DNA of 64,000 bases from Hetaerina americana (taxonomy: Eukaryota; Arthropoda; Insecta; Odonata; Calopterygidae), in assembly GCA_022747635.1 (NCBI GenBank), contig JAKTNV010000172.1, positions 255,501 through 319,500 on the forward strand, given 5' to 3'. The position numbers and the translations under genes were made by a program. Shown piece after piece: positions 47,143 to 61,047 of this stretch (the first letter of the stretch is position 1; every line of letters begins with the position of its first letter). Under the pieces are notes generated by a model that saw only the letters and a program-made list of their open reading frames with translations, was not told where the DNA came from and did not search any database.

Positions 47143-47325
47143 CCACATAGACTTCATCCTGGTGGGTTCCACGCGCTCAATGAAAACTTTAAAACTTTTT
47201 AATCTTTTGTTTCGCGGTCCCTCAGACCGCGGAAAAGCCGAGCGGACCGGTCCGGAGGGGACTTGGAAGTGCACCATGGGCCGGACTCTACTTTGATCTT
47301 AGCCAAAAGGCCAAAAAAAAGAATC
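47143..47325 (-). ncRNA. U2-like module U2a, beta copy
   Basis: TTTT-loop form of stem I; CGCGGT/ACCGCG hairpin intact. The distal arm is altered (CCACATAG). Confidence 0.47.
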
Positions 47326-48758
47326 GGGGGACCAAATTATGATTTTTCGCGGACGGCGCTCCTACGCGCCGAAGCGCCTTCGGACGCGCCACCCGTAAGT
47401 GAAAGGGGGGGGAGGAGTCGGGCTCCTACGCCTCGACTTTCCTCATCTACAGAGTGCGAGAGAAGGAGGGGGGCGGGGGAACCAGCACGCGAGGATTCAT
47501 TCTCGTGGGCGCGACGCGCTAAATTTAAAATTTATGATTTTGAAATTTTTCGTTCCGCGGTCCCTTAGAAATCGGGAAAGCCCTCCGTCGCCCCCTCGGT
47601 CTTCAGCATTTACATCTTTTAAACATTTTGTTTGTTCAAAAGAAAAAATTTTCAATTAACATTCCACGGTGTTTCAGGCCGTAGAATATTGTCCACCAGG
47701 CCCCGTGGTGCCATGATTTAATGCCCTCCCATGCCACCACGTCCTTCACATAAAAACGGGGCGGCGGGGGCCATTAGAAAAGCATCCTCGCGTGCTAGTT
47801 CCTCCGCCCCCTTTCACCTCTCGATTCTGCGGAGTAGGAAATTCGAGTCGTCGAGGCCCCCTACTCCACCGGGCAGTGTGTGCGAAGGCACTTCGGCGCT
47901 TAGGATGCGCAGTCCGGTAAAAAAACATAAAGTTCATCTATATCTACATAATACCCCGTTAGCAGCCGCAAGGGCGTGTGGCGTGGGGTGTTAGGTCACC
48001 AACTGTAAAAAGGAAATACACCACATGCAAAAGAAACAACACGCAAAAATACACCCACAGCAGCGCACACACATGCAAAAATCCCTTCATCCAATACTCA
48101 TGCAAACGCATATACCGAAAAACAACTAAAAAACTGCACCCCATGATGCAGCACGGAAGGCATCCTACAACACGGAAGCCAGGACATACAAGCAAGAAAT
48201 TTAAACATCACTACCACATGAAAATGTACCACGTAGCACTCCACCCCGAAAGAGTCTGTAAAAGGCAAGGAATTCGACCCAACGTTGCTGGTAGCAGGAA
48301 TTTCCCCCCGCGGAGAGGGACGAGGAAATGAAATGGAAACTTAAAAACAGATGAAATAAACACAAATGTGGTCATTCGGAAAGAATGGATTATAACAAAA
48401 CGCATAAGGTTAGTGGAAGAGCATGCATAATACATACAACTAATGATTTTTTAGACGCTGAGGGTGGCTAGTGGAATTTTTGCTATCTATAACCCTGCAG
48501 TTGCTATCCCGTATCGACGGGGCGAAATGGAGTCCTTAAGTCTTCTAGCTCTGGCATCTATTTCTTGATTTTTATATGCATGATCCAAGCGACCAATTTA
48601 TATATTAGTACGAATAATTTGCGAGACCTCAGTGCTGAGCCATGCGGATCAAATTTATTCAATCATTTCAATCTTGCATTGAGACGTCTTTCAGCTAATG
48701 ATTCCCACCCTAAATCCATGAATATTTATATAAAAACTCATACATTATGGCACCCTCA

Positions 48759-48797
48759 TTTCTTCTTCTTGGCCTTATGGTTAAGATCAAATTGAGG
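48759..48797 (+). ncRNA. U2-like 5' domain, U2b (alpha)
   Basis: Identical head to 16568. Confidence 0.38.
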
Positions 48798-49189
48798 TCC
48801 GGCCCCCGGTGCACTTGCAAGTCCGCAATGGACCGGTAGCTTGAACACCGAGGCCGCACGGCCGCCTTAGGACCCCCGGGGGAACTCTCCGTCAATCCCG
48901 TACGTATCCGAGCAGGGCGGATGATTTGAAATACGCGCGGTTTCATTTTCGGCCGCGACGATGGTCAAGCGACAGTTATTCGAGCTTTACGCCCGATCGG
49001 TTTTGTTGACCTCCTCACTCTAGCAGGTATTTGTGAAAGATTATATCAGCCAAAAAACCATCATCTCAAATCGCCAAACAATTTAAATGTCTTCCCGAAT
49101 CCACTCGTACTGGCCCAGACCAGCCATAGAAACCGAGAAGAGGTTGAGTGCCTTCAGCGGATAACTCGGCCGCCACCTGGACTATGCAG

Positions 49190-50913
49190 AATTGACTACT
49201 GCCGAAGAGAAAGCTGATCACATGGCAGCATATTTAGAAAGAGTATTTACAACCCCTCATGGATTGGATGACGACGGAGAAGACAGTGCCGAAGACTACA
49301 GAGAAGATGACGAGTTGCCAGAAATTGTAATTGACGAGGTAGTGGCAGTATTGAAAAAACTACCACTTCGAAAAGCCACTGGAAATGATAGAATACCCAA
49401 CGAGATCCTCAAACGTATTCCCAGAGCTGCCGGATTATATATGCTAGAGATAGCAAACTCATCCATTAGACTAGGCCATTTCCCGAGTCCATGGAAAAAA
49501 TCAGTAGTAGTGTGTATCCCAAAAGACGGAAGGGGGCCACTTACTGCTGACAAATACAGACCATTATCGCTACTCTCCGGATTGGGAAAAATTTCGGAGA
49601 AATTAATCCTGCCTTTATACCAAAAAACCACGGACGACAAGGGAATCATCCCACCGGAACAATTTGGCTTTCGGGAGGGGAGAGGAACGGAGCAACAGCT
49701 GCATAGAGTTGTTGAATTCATCGCAGACAGCTTTAATAGAAAAGCATACTCTGCCGTGGCGTTCTTGGACATATCCAAAGCGTTCGACAGAGTGTGGCAT
49801 AAAGGACTGATTAGGAAGATGTCTGTGATGGGTTTCACCTGCTGGCAGATAAAGTTAATAAAATCATATCTTAGTGACCGCACCTTTCGAGTAAGGTGGG
49901 ACAACGCCCTGAGCAGGGAAGGAATGATCTCTGCGGGAGTTCCACAGGGATCAGTCCTTGGTCCGTTCCTTTTTAATATATTTACGGCAGATGTCCCTAA
50001 TATAGGAAAAAATGGGAATACTATGTTAGCTCTCTATGCTGATGATGCAGCCATTATCTGCCGAAGTGTTCAGGCTAAATACGCAGGAAATACTTACAAG
50101 ATGCAGTTAACAAGCTCGCAAAATGGTATAGAGAGAGAAGGATCGACCTAAATCCATTAAAGACGCAAGCAGTAATCTTCTCCCGAAGAAAAATAGACTA
50201 CGTAGATCCCTTAAACATCGAGGGAAATCCAATCCAATGGAAAGACACGGCGCTATACCTAGGAGTTACTTTAGACACAGTGTTGCATTTCGTCCCACAC
50301 ATAAGAAAAACAATTCTCAAAGCAGCTGGTAGCAGAGCAGGCCTTTCATACCTGCTCAGATCAGGAAATGTAGACAGGAAATTAAAACTGAAATTATACA
50401 CAGCATGCATAAGACCCATTGTCACATACGCCAGTACGGCATGGGCAGGAATGGCAAATGTGACAGCAAAATTACAATTTAAAAGATTTGAAAAGAAAAC
50501 CCTCAAAATGATCTTTCGTTTACCAAATAACTACCCTGAGAAGGACCTTTACTCAACGGCCGGAATAGTAGAAATCGACAAATACATTAAAAACAAAGCA
50601 ATCAATTTCTACAAAAAACATGAAACAAAAGATGACGAAATTCTCCGAAATATTGGCAAAAATACAGTTTCAAAGAAATTGGATGTCCATAAAAGGCCAA
50701 GGGCAATTACAGAAGACGACAGTGACCAACCACTACCCAAGGCAAGACGCCGAGACAGTTGAATAAATACCTATTAAAATTAATTAATTTTTAAAACCAA
50801 AATGCTGAAGTGTTGATCAGCAAAACAAATAGGTAAAGTCGCTTGTCGAAAACACCCCTTATTGGGATAAGCCACAAGGGCGGCAATCCCAAATAAAACA
50901 TATAGTCACACGG
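49190..50913 (+). mobile_element. 5'-truncated Jockey-like non-LTR retrotransposon
   Basis: A second, unrelated retroelement family. It is flanked by a 5-bp duplication, TGCAG (49185-49189 and 50914-50918). It lies inside the distal hairpin of a U2a module. It contains the RT and C-terminal part of an ORF2 and a 3' UTR of about 150 bp (50763-50913), with no clear poly-A or simple-repeat tail before the duplication. Only one copy is present in the window. Confidence 0.92.
49192..50762 (+). pseudogene. Jockey-like reverse transcriptase, 5'-truncated, one frameshift
   Basis: The frame opens at the truncation and shows LPLRKATGNDRIPNEIL, PLSLLSGLGKISEKLI, FLDISKAFDRVWHKGL (motif A), SAGVPQGSVLGPFLFNIF (motif B) and ALYADDAAII (motif C, YADD). 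A frameshift lies between about 50070 and 50100. The downstream frame carries IDLNPLKTQAVIFSRR, YLGVTLDTVLHFVPHI and RPIVTYASTAWAGM, with a basic C-terminus ending at 50760-50762. The endonuclease is missing. The motif set fits the Jockey clade common in insects, although I could not compare it with databases. Confidence 0.9.
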
Positions 50914-51080
50914 TGCAGGTGGGAATCACGATATCAATGCAAACTTTGAAATTTTGAAATGTTTCGTTCCGCGGTTTCTCAGACCGCGGGGAAGCAGAGC
51001 GGCCAGGTCCGGAGGGGACCTGGAAGCGCACCATTGGCCGGACTACACTTTGATCTTAGCCATTAGGCTAAGAAGAAGAG
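50914..51080 (-). ncRNA. U2-like module U2a split by Jockey-like insertion
   Basis: Stem-loop I and the next three stems are here. The last stem is divided: its other arm is at 49183-49189, left of the retrotransposon. Confidence 0.5.
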
Positions 51081-52515
51081 TCGGGGGATCAAACTGTATG
51101 ATTTCGCGCACGGCGCTCCTACGCGACGAAGCGCCTTGGCACGTGCCACCCGTGGGTAAAAGGGGAGGGGAGGAGTCGGGCTCGAATGCCAAGACGTTCC
51201 TCCTCTACTGATTGCGGGAGGAGGGGGGCGGAGGACCTAGCACGCGAGGATTCATTCTGGTGGGCGCGACGCGCTGAATTTAAAATTTATTTTGTTGAAA
51301 TTTTTCGTTCCGCAGTCCCTTAGAAAACGGGAAAACCCTCCGTCGCACCCCTCTGTCTTCAGCATTTACATCTTTTAAACATTTTGTTAGTTCAAAACGA
51401 AAAATTTTCAATTAACATTCCACGGTGTTTCAGGCCGTAGAATATTGTCCACCAGGCCCCGTGGTGCCATGATTTAATGCCCTCCCATGCCGCCACGTCC
51501 TTCACATAAAAACGGGGTGGCGGGGGCCATTAGAAGAGCATCCTCGCGTGCTAGTTCCTCCGCCCCCTTCCACCTCTCGATTCTGCGGAGTAGGAAATTC
51601 GAGTCGTCGAGGCCCCCTACTCCACCGGGCAGTGTGTGCGAAGGCACTTCGGCGCTTAGGATGCGCAGTCCGGTAAAAAACATAAAGTTCATCTATATCT
51701 ACATAATACCCCGTTAGCAGCCGCAAGGGCGTGTGGCGTGGGGTGTTAGGTCACCAACTGTAAAAAGGTAATACACCACATGCAAAAGAAACAACACGCA
51801 AAAATACACCCACAGCAGCGCACACACTCATGCAAAAATCCCTTCATCCAATACTCATGCAAACGCATTTACCGCAAAACAACTAAAAAACTGCACCACA
51901 TGATGCAGCACGGAAGGCATCCTACAACACGGAAGCCAGGACAAACAAGCAAGAAATTTAAACATCACTACCACATGAAAATGTACCACGTAGCACTCCA
52001 CCCCGAAAGAGTCTGTAAAAGGCAAGGAATTCAACCCAACATTGCTGGTAGCAGGAATTTCCCCCCGCGGAGAGGGACGAGGAAATGAAATGGAAACTTA
52101 AAAACAGATGAAATAAACACAAATGTGGTCATTCGGAAAGAATGGATTATAACAAAACGCATAAGGTTAGTGGAAGAGCATGCATAATACATACAACTAA
52201 TGATTTTTTAGACGCTGAGGGTGGCTAGTGGAATTTTTGCTATCTATAACCCTGCAGTTGCTATCCCGTATCGTCCGGGGGGAAATGGAGTCCTTAAGTC
52301 TTCTAGCTCTGGCATCTATTTCCTGAATTTTATATGCATGATCCAAGCGACCAATTTATATATTAGTACGAATAATTTGCGAGACCTCGGTGCTGAGCCA
52401 TGCGGATCAAATTTATTCAATCATTTCAATCTTGCATTGAGACGTCTTTCAGCCAATGATTCCCACCCTAAATCCATGAATATTTATATAAAAACTCATA
52501 CATTATGGCACCCTC

Positions 52516-52554
52516 ATTTCTTCTTCTTGGCCTTATGGTTAAGATCAAATTGAG
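52516..52554 (+). ncRNA. U2-like 5' domain, U2b (alpha)
   Basis: Identical head to 16568. Confidence 0.38.
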
Positions 52555-52930
52555 GTCCGGCCCCCGGTGCACTTGCAAGTCCGCAATGGACCGGTAGCTT
52601 GAACACCGAGGCCGCACGGCCGCCTTAGGACCCCCGGGGGAACTCTCCGTCAATCCCGTACGTATCCGAGCCGGGCGGATGATTTGAAATACGCGCGGTT
52701 TCATTTTCGGCCGCGACGATGGTCAAGCGACAGTTATTCGAGCTTTACGCCCGATCGGTTTTGTTGACCTCCTCACTCTAGCAGGTATTTGTGAAAGATT
52801 ATATCAGCCAAAAAACCATCATCTCAAATCGCCAAACAATTTAAATGTCTTCCCGAATCCACTCGTACTGGCCCAGACCAGCCATAGAAACCGAGAAGAG
52901 GTTGAGTGCCTTCAGCGGATAACTCGGCCG

Positions 52931-53109
52931 CCACCTGGACTATGCGGGTGGGAATCACGATACCAATGCAAACTTTGATATTTTGAAATGTTTCGTTCCG
53001 CGGTTTCTCAGACCGCGGGGAAGCAGAGCGGCCAGGTCCGGAGGGGACCTGGAAGCGCACCATGGGCCGGACTACACTTTGATCTTAGCCATTAGGCTAA
53101 GAAGAAGAG
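52931..53109 (-). ncRNA. U2-like module U2a, alpha copy
   Basis: Distal arm CGGGTGG and GATACCAA in the next hairpin each introduce one mismatch. Confidence 0.46.
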
Positions 53110-54543
53110 TCGGGGGATCAAACTGTATGATTTCGCGCACGGCGCTCCTACGCGACGAAGCGCCTTGGCACGTGCCACCCGTGGGTAAAAGGGGAGGGGA
53201 GGAGTCGGGCTCGAATGCCAAGACGTTCCTCCTCTACTGATTGCGGGAGGAGGGGGGCGGAGGACCTAGCACGCGAGGATTCATTCTGGTGGGCGCGACG
53301 CGCTGAATTTAAAATTTATTTTGTTGAAATTTTTCGTTCCGCAGTCCCTTAGAAAACGGGAAAACCCTCCGTCGCACCCCTCTGTCTTCAGCATTTACAT
53401 CTTTTAAACATTTTGTTAGTTCAAAACGAAAAATTTTCAATTAACATTCCACGGTGTTTCAGGCCGTAGAATATTGTCCACCAGGCCCCGTGGTGCCATG
53501 ATTTAATGCCCTCCCATGCCGCCACGTCCTTCACATAAAAACGGGGCGGCGGGGGCCATTAGAAGAGCATCCTCGCGTGCTAGTTCCTCCGCCCCCTTCC
53601 ACCTCTCGATTCTGCGGAGTAGGAAATTCGAGTCGTCGAGGCCCCCTACTCCACCGGGCAGTGTGTGCGAAGGCACTTCGGCGCTTAGGATGCGCAGTCC
53701 GGTAAAAAACATAAAGTTCATCTATATCTACATAATACCCCGTTAGCAGCCGCAAGGGCGTGTGGCGTGGGGTGTTAGGTCACCAACTGTAAAAAGGAAA
53801 TACACCACATGCAAAAGAAACAACACGCAAAAATACACCCACAGCAGCGCACACACTCATGCAAAAATCCCTTCATCCAATACTCATGCAAACGCATATA
53901 CCGCAAAACAACTAAAAAACTGCACCACATGATGCAGCACGGAAGGCATCCTACAACACGGAAGCCAGGACAAACAAGCAAGAAATTTAAACATCACTAC
54001 CACATGAAAATGTACCACGTAGCACTCCACCCCGAAAGAGTCTGTAAAAGGCAACGAATTCGACCCAACGTTGCTGGTAGCAGGAATTTCCCCCCGCGGA
54101 GAGGGACGAGGAAATGAAATGGAAACTTAAAAACAGATGAAATAAACACAAATGTGGTCATTCGGAAAGAATGGATTATAACAAAACGCATAAGGTTAGT
54201 GGAAGAGCATGCATAATACATACAACTAATGATTTTTTAGACGCTGAGGGTGGCTAGTGGAATTTTTGCTATCTATAACCCTGCAGTTGCTATCCCGTAT
54301 CGTCCGGGGGGAAATGGAGTCCTTAAGTCTTCTAGCTCTGGCATCTATTTCCTGAATTTTATATGCATGATCCAAGCGACCAATTTATATATTAGTACGA
54401 ATAATTTGCGAGACCTCGGTGCTGAGCCATGCGGATCAAATGTATTCAATCATTTCAATTTTGCATTGAGACGTCTTTCAGCCAATGATTCCCACCCTAA
54501 ATCCATGAATATTTATATAAAAACTCATACATTATGGCACCCT

Positions 54544-54584
54544 CATTTCTTCTTCTTGGCCTTATGGTTAAGATCAAATTGAGG
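54544..54584 (+). ncRNA. U2-like 5' domain, U2b (alpha)
   Basis: Identical head; ACCGAAGCC replaces ACCGAGGCC downstream, as in the unit at 60633. Confidence 0.38.
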
Positions 54585-54959
54585 TCCGGCCCCCGGTGCA
54601 CTTGCAAGTCCGCAATGGACCGGTAGCTTGAACACCGAAGCCGCACGGCCGCCTTAGGACCCCCGGGGGAACTCTCCGTCAATCCCGTACGTATCCGAGC
54701 CGGGCGGATGATTTGAAATACGCGCGGTTTCATTTTCGGCCGCGACGATGGTCAAGCGACAGTTATTCGAGCTTTTCGCCCGATCGGTTTTGTTGACCTC
54801 CTCACTCTAGCAGGTATTTGTGAAAGATTATATCAGCCAAAAAACCATCATCTCAAATCGCCAAACAATTTAAATGTCTTCCCGAATCCACTCGTACTGG
54901 CCCAGACCAGCCATAGAAACCGAGAAGAGGTTGAGTGCCTTCAGCGGATAACTCGGCCG

Positions 54960-55139
54960 CCACCTGGACTTTGCAGGTGGGAATCACGATATCAATGCAA
55001 ACTTTGATATTTTGAAATGTTTCGTTCCGCGGTTTCTCAGACCGCGGGGAAGCAGAGCGGCCAGGTCCGGAGGGGGACCTGGAAGCGCACCATGGGCCGG
55101 ACTACACTTTCATCTTAGCCATTAGGCTAAGAAGAAGAG
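54960..55139 (-). ncRNA. U2-like module U2a, alpha copy with GATG variant
   Basis: The U2-sense sequence after stem I is AAGATGAAAG rather than AAGATCAAAG. The same change is in the units at 56989 and 61048. Confidence 0.46.
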
Positions 55140-56574
55140 TCGGGGGACCAAACTGTATGATTTCGCGCACGGCGCTCCTACGCGACGAAGCGCCTTGGCA
55201 CGTGCCACCCGTGGGTAAAAGGGGAGGGGAGGAGTCGGGCTCGAATGCCAAGACGTTCCTCCTCTACTGATTGCGGGAGGAGGGGGGCGGAGGACCTAGC
55301 ACGCGAGGATTCATTCTGGTGGGCGCGACGCGCTGAATTTAAAATTTATTTTGTTGAAATTTTTCGTTCCGCAGTCCCTTAGAAAACGGAAAAACCCTCC
55401 GTCGCACCCCTCTGTCTTCAGCATTTACATCTTTTAAACATTTTGTTAGTTCAAAACGAAAAATTTTCAATTAACATTCCACGGTGTTTCAGGCCGTAGA
55501 ATATTGTCCACCAGGCCCCGTGGTGCCATGATTTAATGCCCTCCCATGCCGCCACGTCCTTCACATAAAAACGGGGCGGCGGGGGCCATTAGAAGAGCAT
55601 CCTCGCGTGCTAGTTCCTCCGCCCCCTTCCACCTCTCGATTCTGCGGAGTAGGAAATTCGAGTCGTCGAGGCCCCCTACTCCACCGGGCAGTGTGTGCGA
55701 AGGCACTTCGGCGCTTAGGATGCGCAGTCCGGTAAAAAACATAAAGTTCATCTATATCTACATAATACCCCGTTAGCAGCCGCAAGGGCGTGTGGCGTGG
55801 GGTGTTAGGTCACCAACTGTAAAAAGGAAATACACCACATGCAAAAGAAACAACACGCAAAAATACACCCACAGCAGCGCACACACTCATGCAAAAATCC
55901 CTTCATCCAATACTCATGCAAACGCATATACCGCAAAACAACTAAAAAACTGCACCACATGATGCAGCACGGAAGGCATCCTACAACACGGAAGCCAGGA
56001 CAAACAAGCAAGAAATTTAAACATCACTACCACATGAAAATGTACCACGTAGCACTCCACCCCGAAAGAGTCTGTAAAAGGCAACGAATTCGACCCAACG
56101 TTGCTGGTAGCAGGAATTTCCCCCCGCGGAGAGGGACAAGGAAATGAAATGGAAACTTAAAAACAGATGAAATAAACACAAATGTGGTCATTCGGAAAGA
56201 ATGGATTATAACAAAACGCATAAGGTTAGTGGAAGAGCATGCATAATACATACAACTAATGATTTTTTAGACGCTGAGGGTGGCTAGTGGAATTTTTGCT
56301 ATCTATAACCCTGCAGTTGCTATCCCGTATCGTCCGGGGGGAAATGGAGTCCTTAAGTCTTCTAGCTCTGGCATCTTTTTCCTGAATTTTATATGCATGA
56401 TCCAAGCGACCAATTTATATATTAGTACGAATAATTTGCGAGACCTCGGTGCTGAGCCATGCGGATCAAATTTATTCAATCATTTCAATCTTGCATTGAG
56501 ACGTCTTTCAGCCAATGATTCTCACCCTAAATCCATGAATATTTATATAAAAACCCATACATTATGGCACCCTC

Positions 56575-56614
56575 ATTTCTTCTTCTTGGCCTTATGGTTA
56601 AGATCAAATTGAGG
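56575..56614 (+). ncRNA. U2-like 5' domain, U2b (alpha)
   Basis: Identical head; preceded by ACCCATAC rather than ACTCATAC, as at 58604. Confidence 0.38.
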
Positions 56615-56988
56615 TCCGGCCCCCGGTGCACTTGCAAGTCCGCAATGGACCGGTAGCTTGAACACCGAGGCCGCACGGCCGCCTTAGGACCCCCGGGGGA
56701 ACTCTCTGTCAATCCCGTACGTATCCGAGCAGGGCGGATGATTTGAAATACGCGCGGTTTCATTTTCGGCCGCGACGATGGTCAAGCGACAGTTATTCGA
56801 GCTTTACGCCCGATCGGTTTTGTTGACCTCCTCACTCTAGCAGGTATTTGTGAAAGATTATATCAGCCAAAAACCATCATCTCAAATCGCCAAACAATTT
56901 AAATGTCTTCCCGAATCCACTCGTACTGGCCCAGACCAGCCATAGAAACCGAGAAGAGGTTGAGTGCCTTCAGCGGATAACTCGGCCG

Positions 56989-57168
56989 CCACCTGGACTT
57001 TGCAGGTCGGAATCACGATATCAATGCAAACTTTGATATTTTGAAATGTTTCGTTCCGCGGTTTCTCAGACCGCGGGGAAGCAGAGCGGCCAGGTCCGGA
57101 GGGGGACCTGGAAGCGCACCATGGGCCGGACTACACTTTCATCTTAGCCATTAGGCTAAGAAGAAGAG
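56989..57168 (-). ncRNA. U2-like module U2a, alpha copy with GATG variant
   Basis: Carries the GATG change. The distal arm is CAGGTCG, with one mismatch. Confidence 0.45.
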
Positions 57169-58603
57169 TCGGGGGACCAAACTGTATGATTTCGCGCACG
57201 GCGCTCCTACGCGACGAAGCGCCTTGGCACGTGCCACCCGTGGGTAAAATGGGGGGGGAGGAGTCGGGCTCGAATGCCAAGACGTTCCTCCTCTACTGAT
57301 TGCGGGAGGAGGGGGGCGGAGGACCTAGCACGCGAGGATTCATTCTGGTGGGCGCGACGCGCTGAATTTAAAATTTATTTTGTTGAAATTTTTCGTTCCG
57401 CAGTCCCTTAGAAAACGGAAAAACCCTCCGTCGCACCCCTCTGTCTTCAGCATTTACATCTTTTAAACATTTTGTTAGTTCAAAACGAAAAATTTTCAAT
57501 TAACATTCCACGGTGTTTCAGGCCGTAGAATATTGTCCACCAGGCCCCGTGGTGCCATGATTTAATGCCCTCCCATGCCGCCACGTCCTTCACATAAAAA
57601 CGGGGCGGCGGGGGCCATTAGAAGAGCATCCTCGCGTGCTAGTTCCTCCGCCCCCTTCCACCTCTCGATTCTGCGGAGTAGGAAATTCGAGTCGTCGAGG
57701 CCCCCTACTCCACCGGGCAGTGTGTGCGAAGGCACTTCGGCGCTTAGGATGCGCAGTCCGGTAAAAAACATAAAGTTCATCTATATCTACATAATACCCC
57801 GTTAGCAGCCGCAAGGGCGTGTGGCGTGGGGTGTTAGGTCACCAACTGTAAAAAGGAAATACACCACATGCAAAAGAAACAACACGCAAAAATACACCCA
57901 CAGCAGCGCACACACTCATGCAAAAATCCCTTCATCCAATACTCATGCAAACGCATATACCGCAAAACAACTAAAAAACTGCACCACATGATGCAGCACG
58001 GAAGGCATCCTACAACACGGAAGCCAGGACAAACAAGCAAGAAATTTAAACATCACTACCACATGAAAATGTACCACGTAGCACTCCACCCCGAAAGAGT
58101 CTGTAAAAGGCAACGAATTCGACCCAACGTTGCTGGTAGCAGGAATTTCCCCCCGCGGAGAGGGACAAGGAAATGAAATGGAAACTTAAAAACAGATGAA
58201 ATAAACACAAATGTGGTCATTCGGAAAGAATGGATTATAACAAAACGCATAAGGTTAGTGGAAGAGCATGCATAATACATACAACTAATGATTTTTTAGA
58301 CGCTGAGGGTGGCTAGTGGAATTTTTGCTATCTATAACCCTGCAGTTGCTATCCCGTATCGTCCGGGGGGAAATGGAGTCCTTAAGTCTTCTAGCTCTGG
58401 CATCTTTTTCCTGAATTTTATATGCATGATCCAAGCGACCAATTTATATATTAGTACGAATAATTTGCGAGACCTCGGTGCTGAGCCATGCGGATCAAAT
58501 TTATTCAATCATTTCAATCTTGCATTGAGACGTCTTTCAGCCAATGATTCTCACCCTAAATCCATGAATATTTATATAAAAACCCATACATTATGGCACC
58601 CTC

Positions 58604-58643
58604 ATTTCTTCTTCTTGGCCTTATGGTTAAGATCAAATTGAGG
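58604..58643 (+). ncRNA. U2-like 5' domain, U2b (alpha)
   Basis: Identical head; shares the private upstream change with 56575. Confidence 0.38.
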
Positions 58644-59017
58644 TCCGGCCCCCGGTGCACTTGCAAGTCCGCAATGGACCGGTAGCTTGAACACCGAGGC
58701 CGCACGGCCGCCTTAGGACCCCCGGGGGAACTCTCCGTCAATCCCGTACGTATCCGAGCAGGGCGGATGATTTGAAATACGCGCGGTTTCATTTTCGGCC
58801 GCGACGATGGTCAAGCGACAGTTATTCGAGCTTTACGCCCGATCGGTTTTGTTGACCTCCTCACTCTAGCAGGTATTTGTGAAAGATTATATCAGCCAAA
58901 AACCATCATCTCAAATCGCCAAACAATTTAAATGTCTTCCCGAATCCACTCGTACTGGCCCAGACCAGCCATAGAAACCGAGAAGAGGTTGAGTGCCTTC
59001 AGCGGTTAACTCGGCCG

Positions 59018-59197
59018 CCACCTGGACTATACCGGTGGGAATCACGATATCAATGCAAACTTTGATATTTTGAAATGTTTCGTTCCGCGGTTTTATCAGA
59101 CCGCGGGGAAGCAGAGCGGCCAGGTCCGGAGGGGACCGGGAAGCGCACCATGGGCCGGACTACACTTTGCTCTTAGCCATTAGGCTAAGAAGAAGAG
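59018..59197 (-). ncRNA. U2-like module U2a, most divergent alpha copy
   Basis: Changes fall in the distal stem (ACCGGTGG), in the loop of the CCGCGG hairpin (an added base), in the 8-bp stem (GGACCGGG) and after stem I (GAGC for GATC). Confidence 0.4.
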
Positions 59198-60632
59198 TCG
59201 GGGGACCAAACTGTATGATTTCGCGCACGGCGCTCCTACGCGACGAAGCGCCTTGGCACGTGCCACCCGTGGGTAAAAGGGGAGGGGAAGAGTCGGGCTC
59301 GAATGCCAAGACGTTCCTCCTCTACTGATTGCGGGAGGAGGGGGGCGGAGGACCTAGCACGCGAGGATTCATTCTGGTGGGCGCGACGCGCTGAATTTAA
59401 AATTTATTTTGTTGAAATTTTTCGTTCCGCAGTCCCTTAGAAAACGGGAAAACCATCCGTCGCACCCCTCTGTCTTCAGCATTTACATCTTTTAAACATT
59501 TTGTTAGTTCAAAACGAAAAATTTTCAATTAACATTCCACGGTGTTTCAGGCCGTAGAATATTGTCCACCAGGCCCCGTGGTGCCATGATTTAATGCCCT
59601 CCCATGCCGCCACGTCCTTCACATAAAAACGGGGCGGCGGGGGCCATTAGAAGAGCATCCTCGCGTGCTAGTTCCTCCGCCCCCTTCCACCTCTCGATTC
59701 TGCGGAGTAGGAAATTCGAGTCGTCGAGGCCCCCTACTCCACCGGGCAGTGTGTGCGAAGGCACTTCGGCGCTTAGGATGCGCAGTCCGGTAAAAAACAT
59801 AAAGTTCATCTATATCTACATAATACCCCGTTAGCAGCTGCAAGGGCGTGTGGCGTGGGGTGTTAGGTCACCAACTGTAAAAAGGAAATACACCACATGC
59901 AAAAGAAACAACACGCAAAAATACACCCACAGCAGCGCACACACTCATGCAAAAATCCCTTCATCCAATACTCATGCAAACGCATATACCGCAAAACAAC
60001 TAAAAAACTGCACCACATGATGCAGCACGGAAGGCATCCTACAACACGGAAGCCAGGACAAACAAGCAAGAAATTTAAACATCACTACCACATGAAAATG
60101 TACCACGTAGCACTCCACCCCGAAAGAGTCTGTAAAAGGCAACGAATTCGACCCAACGTTGCTGGTAGCAGGAATTTCCCCCCGCGGAGAGGGACGAGGA
60201 AATGAAATGGAAACTTAAAAACAGATGAAATAAACACAAATGTGGTCATTCGGAAAGAATGGATTATAACAAAACGCATAAGGTTAGTGGAAGAGCATGC
60301 ATAATACATACAACTAATGATTTTTTAGACGCTGAGGGTGGCTAGTGGAATTTTTGCTATCTATAACCCTGCAGTTGCTATCCCGTATCGTCCGGGGGGA
60401 AATGGAGTCCTTAAGTCTTCTAGCTCTGGCATCTATTTCCTGAATTTTATATGCATGATCCAAGCGACCAATTTATATATTAGTACGAATAATTTGCGAG
60501 ACCTCGGTGCTGAGCCATGCGGATCAAATTTATTCAATCATTTCAATTTTGCATTGAGACGTCTTTCAGCCAATGATTCCCACCCTAAATCCATGAATAT
60601 TTATATAAAAACTCATACATTATGGCACCCTC

Positions 60633-60672
60633 ATTTCTTCTTCTTGGCCTTATGGTTAAGATCAAATTGAGG
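60633..60672 (+). ncRNA. U2-like 5' domain, U2b (alpha)
   Basis: Identical head to 16568. Confidence 0.38.
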
Positions 60673-61047
60673 TCCGGCCCCCGGTGCACTTGCAAGTCCG
60701 CAATGGACCGGTAGCTTGAACACCGAAGCCGCACGGCCGCCTTAGGACCCCCGGGGGAACTCTCCGTCAATCCCGTACGTATCCGAGCCGGGCGGATGAT
60801 TTGAAATACGCGCGGTTTCATTTTCGGCCGCGACGATGGTCAAGCGACAGTTATTCGAGCTTTTCGCCCGATCGGTTTTGTTGACCTCCTCACTCTAGCA
60901 GGTATTTGTGAAAGATTATATCAGCCAAAAAACCATCATCTCAAATCGCCAAACAATTTAAATGTCTTCCCGAATCCACTCGTACTGGCCCAGACCAGCC
61001 ATAGAAACCGAGAAGAGGTTGAGTGCCTTCAGCGGATAACTCGGCCG

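Larger units (their letters stand above)
47119..49189 (+). repeat. Satellite, orientation B, beta then alpha unit
   Basis: Beta sequence runs to about 47.9 kb and alpha follows. The block ends in the distal hairpin of a U2a module, where the Jockey-like element is inserted. Confidence 0.9.
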
